Source: Hyphomonadaceae bacterium (lineage in GTDB: Bacteria > Pseudomonadota > Alphaproteobacteria > Caulobacterales > Hyphomonadaceae). Taken from it: a stretch of DNA of 34,102 nt. The stretch spans positions 1 to 34,102 of the forward strand of contig JAIXRO010000222.1 of NCBI GenBank assembly GCA_027485145.1, given 5' to 3'. Position 1 is the stretch's first letter, and each line of letters opens with the position of its first letter. The translations under genes and the position numbers were made by a program. Below, piece by piece: positions 15,411-22,038 of this stretch. A model generated the notes under the pieces. That model searched no databases. It had not been told where the DNA came from and saw only the letters and a list, made by a program, of their open reading frames with translations.

Positions 15411-16301
15411 TCAGCACGCGCTCGAAAAGTCGATCCGCGATTCGATGTGGTCGACGAACAGTTTCGACTTGCCACGCAGCTTGCCCGCGCTCCAGACGAC
15501 ATGCAGGGGCGAGGAGTCGCCCGACCAGTCCGGCAGCACACGGACGAGCGCGCCGCTGGCGGCGGCCTCGCGGACCAGCCAGTTCGGTCCGAGCAGGATG
15601 CCGAGCCCGCGCATCGAGGCCTGGAGCAGGATCTCGCCGGACGAGGCCTTGAACCGACCATCGACCGGGACGGAGACGGACTCGCCGTCGCGGCTGAGCC
15701 GCCATTCGGTCTGGCCAACCTGGCGGAAGGTCAGCGCGTCATGGCTGGTCAGGTCAGAGGGATGCAGCGGCGTGCCCACACGTTGGAGATATTCCGGCGA
15801 GGCCCAGAGCGCGCGCGGGGCTTCGCCGAGTTTCTTCGCCATGAGACTCGAATCCTGCAGCGTGCCGATACGGAAGGCGAGGTCGATGCCTTCGCCCACA
15901 AGGTCCGTGTAGGTATCGTCCAGCATCAGATCCACGCGGACATGCGGATAGAGGCCGAGGAATTCCGGGATCTGCGGACCGATCACCATCCGGCCCATCG
16001 AGGCGGCGCAGGACAGGCGCAGGAGGCCGACGGGTTCATGTTCGAGGCCGCGCGCTTCGGCTTCGGCGGCATCGAACTCGGCGATGATGTCGACCGCGCG
16101 CGCATAGAAACGCTTGCCGGCTTCGGTCAGGCTCAGCGCCCGGGTCGTCCGTTGGAAGAGGGTTGCGCCGAGGCCCGCTTCGAGATCCTGGATACGGCGC
16201 GAGACGGTGGGCTGGCCGAGTTCGAGATCGACGGCGGCGCGCGAAAAGCTGCCCGCATCGGCGACACGAAGGAAGAGGCGCATTGCATCAATCCGGTCCA
16301 A
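15411..16301 (-). CDS. LysR-family regulator 2, divergent from an AhpD-like gene
   Basis: A 296-residue LysR regulator: the winged helix is at the N-terminus (LDRIDAMRLFLRVADAGSFSRAA..QPTVSRRIQDLEAGLGA) and the effector domain begins near EPVGLLRLSCAAS. I start it at TTG 16301 because GGAGA at 16312-16308 is spaced six bases from it; ATG codons at 16316 and 16343 lie upstream of that Shine-Dalgarno site and inside or beyond a palindromic LysR box. Regulators of this kind commonly repress themselves and activate a divergent gene in response to a small molecule; here that gene is the AhpD-like protein at 16446. The effector is unknown. Confidence 0.9.
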   Translation of the reverse strand: MDRIDAMRLFLRVADAGSFSRAAVDLELGQPTVSRRIQDLEAGLGATLFQRTTRALSLTEAGKRFYARAVDIIAEFDAAEAEARGLEHEPVGLLRLSCAASMGRMVIGPQIPEFLGLYPHVRVDLMLDDTYTDLVGEGIDLAFRIGTLQDSSLMAKKLGEAPRALWASPEYLQRVGTPLHPSDLTSHDALTFRQVGQTEWRLSRDGESVSVPVDGRFKASSGEILLQASMRGLGILLGPNWLVREAAASGALVRVLPDWSGDSSPLHVVWSAGKLRGKSKLFVDHIESRIDFSSAC

Positions 16302-16314
16302 TTGAGTTCTCCGC

Positions 16315-16329
16315 ATGCAGATTCTGCAT
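16315..16329. promoter_or_regulatory. LysR-type operator (T-N11-A palindrome)
   Basis: ATGCAGATTCTGCAT is a perfect 7-1-7 inverted repeat and contains T-N11-A (T16316 to A16328), the classic LysR recognition pattern. It sits 14 bases before the chosen start of LysR regulator 2 and 117 bases before the divergent AhpD-like gene, the position expected for an autoregulatory site. Confidence 0.7.
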
Positions 16330-16445
16330 GGACCATATGGCAAGCGTCGGCGTTCCGCGAGAGGCAGATGAGGCGCATCTCCTCGTCACCGGCGGCAAAC
16401 GGGTGCTCTTACCCAACCGCTGAACACGCTCCGAAAGAGACGACC

Positions 16446-17018
16446 ATGACGACCCTGCCCCTGCATGATGAAACGACGGCCCCGGAAGGTGCGCGCGCTG
16501 CGCTCGCCGGCGTGCGCAAGGCTTACGGCCTGATCCCCAACGTGATGGCCGAGATGGCCGAGAACCCGGCCGTGCTCGACGCCTATCTCGCGCTGGCCGG
16601 CTTCGCCGCGAAGTCGGGTTTCACGGCGCTCGAACTCCAGGTCGTGCAGATTGCGACCAGCGTGGAGAACGAATGCCACTTCTGCGTCGCCGCGCACACG
16701 GCCGTCGCCAAAGGCCAGAAGCTCGACGACGAAGTAATTGCTGCCGTGCGTGAGCGCCGCCCGATCGCGGATACCCGGCTTGAAGCGCTGCGCGCCTTCA
16801 CCACCAAGATCGTCGCGCTGCGCGGCTTTGTCAGCGACGCCGATGTCGCCGCGTTCAAGGCGGCGGGCTGGAGCGATGCCGCGATGCTCGGCGTTATCCT
16901 GAATGTCGCGATGAAGTCGATCACCAACTATGTGAACCATATCGCCGAGACGCCGCTCAATCCGCCGTTCGAGGCGTTTGCCTGGACGCCTGCCCGCAAG
17001 CAGGCGGTGCCGGCCTAG
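16446..17018 (+). CDS. AhpD/carboxymuconolactone-decarboxylase-family protein 2
   Basis: A 190-residue CMD/AhpD-fold protein. The redox motif is ENECHFCVAAHT with Cys77, Cys80 and His84; flanking family features are YGLIPNVMAEMAENP (27-41) and the C-terminal MKSITNYVNHIAETPLNPPF. It resembles the protein at 12504-13055 in length, domain order and the NYxNxxAxTxxxxP ending, but clearly diverged. ATG 16446 follows GAAAGAGA. The huge open frame reaching back to 15447 is antisense to the LysR gene and is not part of it. It is probably a peroxidase-type or thiol-reductase enzyme under control of the divergent LysR protein; the substrate is unknown. Confidence 0.92.
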   Translation: MTTLPLHDETTAPEGARAALAGVRKAYGLIPNVMAEMAENPAVLDAYLALAGFAAKSGFTALELQVVQIATSVENECHFCVAAHTAVAKGQKLDDEVIAAVRERRPIADTRLEALRAFTTKIVALRGFVSDADVAAFKAAGWSDAAMLGVILNVAMKSITNYVNHIAETPLNPPFEAFAWTPARKQAVPA

Positions 17019-17025
17019 CGACGAG

Positions 17026-17091
17026 GGACCGGGGCTCACGCAGGCGTGATCACGGCTCACCGATCCGTGCTTTGAGCCAGGGCCCCGGTCC
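17026..17091. repeat. Long-range inverted repeat between the AhpD-like and DoxX-like genes
   Basis: GGACCGGGGC (17026-17035) is the exact complement of GCCCCGGTCC (17082-17091), with an inner alternative pair GGCTCA (17033-17038) and TGAGCC (17073-17078). The 66-base element could fold as a long stem in the mRNA. There is no T-run, so it is not a standard terminator. Confidence 0.55.
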
Positions 17092-17127
17092 ATGTCAAAC
17101 TCAGCGAACTCAACGGGGACTATTCAG

Positions 17128-17658
17128 ATGCTTGCTCGACTGCGCACTTACGCGCCCATCGCCTACTCGCTCATCGCTTCGGCTGTCTTTCTCGACAGCC
17201 TGCGCTTCAAGTTCACCAACGCGCCGGAGACCCAGACGATCTTCGGCAAGCTCGATGGCTGGGCCGCGGGCTTCGGAGCCGAGGGCCTCTTCGCGCAGAC
17301 CGGCTTGTTCAGCCAGTATGTGATCGGCTCTGCCGAACTGGTGGCCGCGTCGCTGCTGCTCGCGAGCCTCGTGCCGGCCTTGAAACGTCTGCGGGCGATC
17401 GGCGCGCTGATCGCAGCGGCCGTGATGACCGGGGCGGTTTCGTTCCATCTCTTCACGCCGCTCGGCATCGATCCGAACAATGACGGCGCCGGCCTCTTCA
17501 TGATGGCGGTCGTTGTCTGGCTGACCTCGCTCGCGATGGTGGTTGCCAATCGCGGCGTGCTCTTCGAACTCGCCTCGGCCATCGGCGGCATTCTTGTGCC
17601 CTCGACCTCGCCGCGCGCACCCGCTCAAGGACCGCTACTGACCCCGGTACGGTCCTGA
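17128..17658 (+). CDS. DoxX-like four-helix inner-membrane protein
   Basis: A membrane protein of about 176 residues with four hydrophobic segments, near the N-terminus (APIAYSLIASAVFLDSLRFKF), then VIGSAELVAASLLLASLVPAL, IGALIAAAVMTGAVSFHLF and FMMAVVVWLTSLAMVVA. The KFTNAPETQTIF segment after the first helix and the overall layout resemble DoxX/DoxD-like proteins, but identity is low-certainty. ATG 17128 follows GGGGA with usable spacing; ATG 17092 (12 residues longer) has no ribosome site. DoxX relatives often partner redox enzymes at the membrane, which suits the AhpD-like gene 109 bases upstream. A strong terminator follows three bases after the stop. Confidence 0.72.
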   Translation: MLARLRTYAPIAYSLIASAVFLDSLRFKFTNAPETQTIFGKLDGWAAGFGAEGLFAQTGLFSQYVIGSAELVAASLLLASLVPALKRLRAIGALIAAAVMTGAVSFHLFTPLGIDPNNDGAGLFMMAVVVWLTSLAMVVANRGVLFELASAIGGILVPSTSPRAPAQGPLLTPVRS

Positions 17659-17660
17659 TC

Positions 17661-17717
17661 CTGGCTGCGGCGGCACGCGATCTCCCTCCTCCAACGCTGC
17701 CGCAGCCAGACTTTTTT
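17661..17717 (+). terminator. Rho-independent terminator after the DoxX-like gene
   Basis: CTGGCTGCGGC (17661-17671) pairs with GCCGCAGCCAG (17699-17709), extended inward by a G-T and two more pairs, then A-C and six T (17712-17717). It ends the AhpD-like/DoxX-like unit. Confidence 0.85.
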
Positions 17718-17753
17718 CCTCAACCCCCTCATCCATTCAGAAACGAACGACAC

Positions 17754-18212
17754 ATGAAACTCCGCACGCTCTTCGCCGCCGCCGCCTTTGCCATGGCACC
17801 GGCCATCCTCCTCCCGCAGGCCGCTCTGGCCGAAGCCCCGATCTACACGAGCGCATTCGATGACATCGCCGTGCAAGGCTATGATCCGGTCGCCTACTTT
17901 ACGGATGGCAAGCCGGTGAAGGGCTCGAAGGACTTCACCGTCACCCATAACGGCGCGACGTTCCGCTTCGCGAGCGCCGCCAACCGCGACGCCTTCAAGA
18001 AGAAGCCGGCGGCGTACGCGCCCCAGTATGGCGGGTATTGCGCCTGGGCCGTGAGCCAGGGTTACCACGCCAAGGGCGACGCCAAGTTCTGGAAAGTCGT
18101 CGACGGAAAACTGTATCTCAACTACAACAGTGACGTCCAAAAGAAGTGGGAAGGCGATGTGCCAGGCTTTATTTCGGCGGCCAACACCAACTGGCCGAAG
18201 ATCAACAAGTAG
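17754..18212 (+). CDS. Secreted YHS-domain protein
   Basis: A 152-residue exported protein. A Sec signal peptide covers residues 1-26 with cleavage after ALA. The mature part has the YHS-like pattern of bacterial periplasmic members: VQGYDPVAYFTDGKPVKGS (40-58), a strand-helix segment with THNGATFRFASAANRDAFKKKPAAY (64-88), then PQYGGYCAWAVSQGY (90-104) with the single conserved Cys96, and the C-terminal NTNWPKI. YHS domains are often linked to metal handling or redox enzymes; binding of copper or another metal in the periplasm is plausible but not shown. The gene stands alone between two terminators. Confidence 0.92.
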   Translation: MKLRTLFAAAAFAMAPAILLPQAALAEAPIYTSAFDDIAVQGYDPVAYFTDGKPVKGSKDFTVTHNGATFRFASAANRDAFKKKPAAYAPQYGGYCAWAVSQGYHAKGDAKFWKVVDGKLYLNYNSDVQKKWEGDVPGFISAANTNWPKINK

Positions 18213-18234
18213 GATGTCCTGAGTGCAGGACGGG

Positions 18235-18275
18235 CGGCGCCGGAGGGAAAATCCTCTCCGGCGCCGTCTTCGTTT
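18235..18275 (+). terminator. Probable terminator of the YHS gene
   Basis: CGGCGCCGGAG (18235-18245) and CTCCGGCGCCG (18256-18266) pair perfectly around a 10-base loop, followed by the mildly T-rich TCTTCGTTT. Confidence 0.7.
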
Positions 18276-18420
18276 CGCGCTCTGAGATGGGCGTTCGGGG
18301 CGATGCGGCGAGACCGGCAAGCGGTGTGCGAGGCTGGCGGGAAGATGCCCGCGTCCTGAGCAGCCGGCGCTCAACGCACGCTTCAAGGAACTTTAAGAGT
18401 TGCGGCAAATTCCTTGAAAA

Positions 18421-18455
18421 TAAAAAAGAAAACGGGCGAACTTGCGTTCGCCCGT
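18421..18455 (-). terminator. Rho-independent terminator of the histone-like gene
   Basis: On the minus strand ACGGGCGAAC (18455-18446), loop GCAA, GTTCGCCCGT (18441-18432) form a perfect 10-bp stem followed by TTTCTTTTTTA. It lies 25 bases after the stop of the Ala/Lys-rich gene and is the strongest terminator in the window. Confidence 0.92.
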
Positions 18456-18479
18456 ATGTATTTGAAATAGTCCGTAGAC

Positions 18480-18629
18480 TTACTTCTTCTTTGCAGGTGC
18501 TTTTGCTTTAGCGGCCGGCTTTTTGGCCGGAGCAGCTTTTGCTTTCGCTGCAGGCTTCTTTGCCGGGGCAGCTTTCGCAGCAGGTTTCGCAGCCGGTTTT
18601 TTCGCGGCAGGTTTCTTTGCAACAGCCAT
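18480..18629 (-). CDS. Small Ala/Lys/Pro-rich histone H1-like protein
   Basis: A 49-residue protein made almost only of Ala, Lys and Pro: MAVAKKPAAKKPAAK, then repeats of PAKKPAAKAKA, ending APAKKK. This composition matches the C-terminal tails of histone H1 and bacterial H1-like (HupB tail, AlgP, Hc1-like) DNA-binding proteins, so binding and compaction of DNA or RNA is likely. ATG 18629 has a strong AAAGGAGAT eight bases upstream; the longer frame to 18683 would place that ribosome site inside the gene. The gene is monocistronic, with its own candidate promoter and a strong terminator, as expected for an abundant small protein. Low complexity prevents a firmer family call. Confidence 0.85.
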   Translation of the reverse strand: MAVAKKPAAKKPAAKPAAKAAPAKKPAAKAKAAPAKKPAAKAKAPAKKK

Positions 18630-18656
18630 CTTCGATCTCCTTTGAGTGGCTCGCCA

Positions 18657-18683
18657 ATAATATCGTGATTCGTCGGAATGCAA
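18657..18683 (-). promoter_or_regulatory. Candidate promoter of the histone-like gene
   Basis: On the minus strand TTGCAT (18683-18678) and TATTAT (18662-18657) are good -35 and -10 matches, though the 15-base spacing is short. They lie 28 bases before the ATG in a clearly AT-richer stretch. Confidence 0.4.
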
Positions 18684-18732
18684 CTCCTAAAATTCATTTT
18701 TCAGGCGAGTTTCGGTATCCATCCGTACACGG

Positions 18733-19650
18733 TCAATCGTCGCGGTCGGCCCAAACCTTCAGGATATGATAGGCAATCGCCGACGGAGGCGGGCAGAAAA
18801 GTTCGGCGTGCTTGCCCGCAAGAATTTCGCGCATCTCACTCCGCGGGATCCAGCGCGCGCTTTCGAGTTCGGCAGAGTCGATGCGGATTTCGCTCGTCTG
18901 TGCGGGCAGGATGAAGCCCATCATCAGAGAAGACGGGAACGGCCAGGGCTGACACGCGATATATTCGGCCTGCGCCGGATCGCAGACGATGCCGGCTTCC
19001 TCGAAGAGTTCGCGCGCGGCGGCCTGCTCGATGGTTTCACCCGGTTCGCAAAAGCCTGCGAGGCACGACATGAAACCCGCGGGCCAGAATTTCTGGCGGC
19101 CGACGAGCGCCTGGCCATCCTTCACGGCGAGCATGATGGCGACGGGATCGGTGCGCGGGAAGTGTTCGGCGTTGCACAGGCCGCACTGCGCCTTCCATCC
19201 GGCATCAATGACCGCGTTGCGGCCGCCGCACTTCGCGCAGTATCCGTGCGAGGTGTGCCAGAGGAAAAGGCTGCGCGCGGTCGAGGCGCAGTTGGCGTCC
19301 ATTGCGGGCATCCGGGCAGCCGCCTGACGGAAATCGGCGAAGTCGCCGATGCCCTCGATGAGTGATCCGGCGAGGTCGAACTTCGCGGGCAGCTCCAGCG
19401 CAAAGACCGGCGCGCCGGTCTTGTCTTCGCCGAGGAAGAGGCGCGGCGCGGCCGGAGAAACACGCGCGGCTTCCGGGCCCATCCAGACGAGGCCGCCATC
19501 GCGGGCGACGAGCGGAATGCCGTCGCGCATGAGAAGCACGAGGGCGTTGGTCTGCTGGAAGGCGGCGCTCAGCCAGGCTTCGTCGGTGCGCCGGTGCGCG
19601 GCGCGGTCGATGGGTTTTGCGGCGAGGGGTATGTCATTCGAATTTGTCAT
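18733..19650 (-). CDS. nudC: NADH pyrophosphatase / NAD-RNA decapping hydrolase
   Basis: A 305-residue NudC that splits NAD(H) into NMN(H) and AMP and, in well-studied bacteria, removes NAD caps from RNA. The zinc ribbon has Cys138, Cys141 (YCAKCG) and Cys156, Cys159 (QCGLCN). The Nudix box fits G-x5-E-x7-RE-x2-EE-x-G exactly: Gly199, Glu205, Arg213-Glu214, Glu217-Glu218, Gly220. The NudC-specific motif follows as CQPWPFPSS (233-241), with Cys where Ser is usual (SQPWPFPxS). The N-terminal 130 residues are the variable NudC domain. It is divergent from the beta-propeller gene, with 121 bases between them. Confidence 0.95.
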   Translation of the reverse strand: MTNSNDIPLAAKPIDRAAHRRTDEAWLSAAFQQTNALVLLMRDGIPLVARDGGLVWMGPEAARVSPAAPRLFLGEDKTGAPVFALELPAKFDLAGSLIEGIGDFADFRQAAARMPAMDANCASTARSLFLWHTSHGYCAKCGGRNAVIDAGWKAQCGLCNAEHFPRTDPVAIMLAVKDGQALVGRQKFWPAGFMSCLAGFCEPGETIEQAAARELFEEAGIVCDPAQAEYIACQPWPFPSSLMMGFILPAQTSEIRIDSAELESARWIPRSEMREILAGKHAELFCPPPSAIAYHILKVWADRDD

Positions 19651-19771
19651 GGCGGCGGATTAATCCGGTTTGCGTCGCCTGGGAACATCCAAGGCGAACG
19701 ACGCTTGCCTTTACTCCGCCAAAGTCTGGTGTCCAATCTCGCGCCAATAAACGAGACGTGTGGGGAGTGAG

Positions 19772-21955
19772 ATGAAACTGAAACTGGCTGTGGGCCTTGG
19801 CGCCCTGATGATCGCTCTCGCCGCATGCAGTTCCTGGAAGCCGTGGGCGAAGGACGCCGAGGTGCCGGCGGTCTCGCCCTTGTCGCTCGCCCCGCCGAAG
19901 GTGAACCGGTTTGCCGACATCACGATTCCCCCGCGCGAAGGCGAGATGCCGGTGTTCGATGATGCGACGCTCGACGCGCTGCGCGCGCCGAAGCTGACGC
20001 GCTTCAACACCGAGGAAGAGTTCCTGAGCTGGCTGAAGCTGACGCGCGAAGCGGCGCGCGAGCGCGGCGTCTATTCTTGGCGCGGCATGCCGGTGCCGGT
20101 GGCCGCGATGGCGCCGGGCGAAGCCTCTTCAGCCCCGCCGCCACCTGCGCCGCCGAGTGCGATGGCGGAATCGGCGTCCGATGCGATGGTGACCGGCAGC
20201 GCGCCGGCGGACGCCAATCCCGAGATCACCAACAACCAGAAAGCCGGCGTCGATGAAGGCGGGATCGTCAAGCAGATCGGCAATCATCTCGTTGTTCTGC
20301 AGGACGGACGGTTGTTCATCACCGACCTGATGCCGGACGGGAAAGCGGGACTGAAGCTGTCGGACCGCGCGAATGTCTATCGCTCCGACCAGGAGGATAC
20401 CTGGTATGACGAGATGCTTGTCGCGGGACGGACCATTCTCGTTACGGGTTATTCCTACCGCGAGAACGCGACCGAGTTTACCGTGCTGAAGCTCGGCGAA
20501 GACGGCAAGGCGACGCGCGAGGCGACGTTCTACATCTCGTCGGACGATTACTATTCCGGCAGCAATTATGCCTCGCGGATGATCGACGGGAAGCTGGTGA
20601 TCCACACGCCGATCTATCTGTCAGGCCAGGGCTGGTGGGATGCGTTCGATGCGCCGGAAATCCGCGAGTGGCGCCGCGAGGGGCCGGAAGGCGAGCGCAA
20701 ACCGTCCGATGGACGGCCGCTGTTCAAGGCCGAGGATATCTGGATGCCGGTCCAGCGCGTGCTCGAGCCTGTGCTGCATACGGTGACGGTGTGCGATATC
20801 TCCGGCGTGACCGACGCGTCGGCGCCGGCGTGCACCGCAACGGCGATCGTGGGGACCGAGGATCATGAGTTCCTCGTCACGAAGGACTCTTTCTGGCTTT
20901 GGCTGAGCCCCGGTGAGCAGGAACGCGGCGCGAGCAGCGAGGAGTATGAGCGCGCCGGATGCAGTTCACGCGAAGGCCGCGCGCCGGTGGGCGAGATTGT
21001 GCCGTCGGTTCTGGTGAAGCTGCCGGTGAGCGGCGAGAAGCCGTCCGTACTCGGTGTGCGCGGCGAGCCGCAGAACCAGTTCTCGATGGACATGGATGCC
21101 GGCACATTCCGCGCGGTGGTCGATTGGAACTCGCGCATCTGCGGACCCAACTATACCGAAGCCAACCTGACCTATTTCGACACGCCGCTGAAAGCCTTGT
21201 CGGACACGCTGAAGGACGAGGCGGGCGGGCGCTATGTGCAGCTGCCGTCACCGGGCACGTCTAATTACGAAGCGCGCTTTACAGAGTCGCATCTCGTGTA
21301 TGGCGCGCGCGGAGGCTGGGGTACCTGGGCGCCGCAGAAGGGCGACGAGGCGCGCGGCGACGGGCGGGCGATCATCGTGCCGGTGGCCGCGCCGGATGCG
21401 CCGATCACCGTGACGGTGCCGCATGACGTGATCCGCGCCGAGCGGGCCGGGCCGTACATGGCGCTGACGGGCTACCGCGATTATCGCGGGCTGAGCGTGT
21501 CGCTGATCGACCTGCGCAAGGACCCGCGGCTTTCGAGCACCTATGTGCTCGAGAACCGGTTCGAGAGCGAGAACCGCAGCCATGCCTTCAACAGCCGGAT
21601 CGGCGCGGATGGCAAGGGGTTGATCGGCCTGCCGACCGTTCCGCGGTCGGAGGAGTCCGAGCGCTGGTGGTGGTGGTCGCAGAGTTCGGACCTGACCTAT
21701 CTGCAAACCGATGCGACCGGGAAACTGACGCGGGCGGGCGACCTGATCGCGACGCGCACGGATCCGGAGAAGCCGTCACCGACGGGCTATGAATGCCAGG
21801 TCAGCTGTGTGGACTGGTATGGCAATGCGCGGCCGATCTTCAGCGGCGGACGCATCTTCGCACTGGTCAATTCGGAACTGATCGAAGGCGTGCACGAAAA
21901 CGGCAAGGTGCGCGAAGTGCGCCGGATCGATCTGACGGCGAAGGTTGGCGAGTAG
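19772..21955 (+). CDS. Beta-propeller lipoprotein
   Basis: A 727-residue envelope lipoprotein: signal peptide with lipobox LAAC (Cys19), a Pro/Ala-rich linker (about 110-150), then the long beta-propeller domain of the PF09826 / COG4880 kind. That domain's entry motif is visible as TNNQKAGVDEGGIVKQIGNHLVVLQDGRLFI (about 153-183), matching the TNxQxxGVDExDIVK pattern of the family. Further blades contain DEMLVAGRTILVTGYSYR, EDHEFLVTKDSFWLWLSP and GPYMALTGYRDYRGLSVSLIDL. ATG 19772 has GGGGAG at 19762-19767; the GTG at 19760 would overlap it. Function in the family is unknown; some members sit beside peptidases. No partner gene is apparent here. Confidence 0.9.
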   Translation: MKLKLAVGLGALMIALAACSSWKPWAKDAEVPAVSPLSLAPPKVNRFADITIPPREGEMPVFDDATLDALRAPKLTRFNTEEEFLSWLKLTREAARERGVYSWRGMPVPVAAMAPGEASSAPPPPAPPSAMAESASDAMVTGSAPADANPEITNNQKAGVDEGGIVKQIGNHLVVLQDGRLFITDLMPDGKAGLKLSDRANVYRSDQEDTWYDEMLVAGRTILVTGYSYRENATEFTVLKLGEDGKATREATFYISSDDYYSGSNYASRMIDGKLVIHTPIYLSGQGWWDAFDAPEIREWRREGPEGERKPSDGRPLFKAEDIWMPVQRVLEPVLHTVTVCDISGVTDASAPACTATAIVGTEDHEFLVTKDSFWLWLSPGEQERGASSEEYERAGCSSREGRAPVGEIVPSVLVKLPVSGEKPSVLGVRGEPQNQFSMDMDAGTFRAVVDWNSRICGPNYTEANLTYFDTPLKALSDTLKDEAGGRYVQLPSPGTSNYEARFTESHLVYGARGGWGTWAPQKGDEARGDGRAIIVPVAAPDAPITVTVPHDVIRAERAGPYMALTGYRDYRGLSVSLIDLRKDPRLSSTYVLENRFESENRSHAFNSRIGADGKGLIGLPTVPRSEESERWWWWSQSSDLTYLQTDATGKLTRAGDLIATRTDPEKPSPTGYECQVSCVDWYGNARPIFSGGRIFALVNSELIEGVHENGKVREVRRIDLTAKVGE

Positions 21956-21975
21956 CCATTCATTGGGACACGCAC

Positions 21976-22011
21976 GAGGTGTCGTCCGGGCTTTCGCCGG
22001 GATGGCACCTC
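21976..22011. repeat. Imperfect hairpin containing a degenerate family B repeat arm
   Basis: GAGGTG (21976-21981) and CACCTC (22006-22011) enclose CCGGGCTTTCGCCGGGATG, nearly identical to the right arm of the 4206-4285 repeat. It lies between the convergent ends of the propeller and PodJ-like genes and could act as a two-way transcript end. Confidence 0.6.
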
Positions 22012-22038
22012 TTGGGTCATCGTGTTTTCCGTTGCGGC

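Noticed and set aside
15447-16445. N-terminal extension of AhpD-like protein 2
   Set aside because: The frame is open but antisense to LysR 2; the CMD fold starts at Met 16446 and the extension has no homology.
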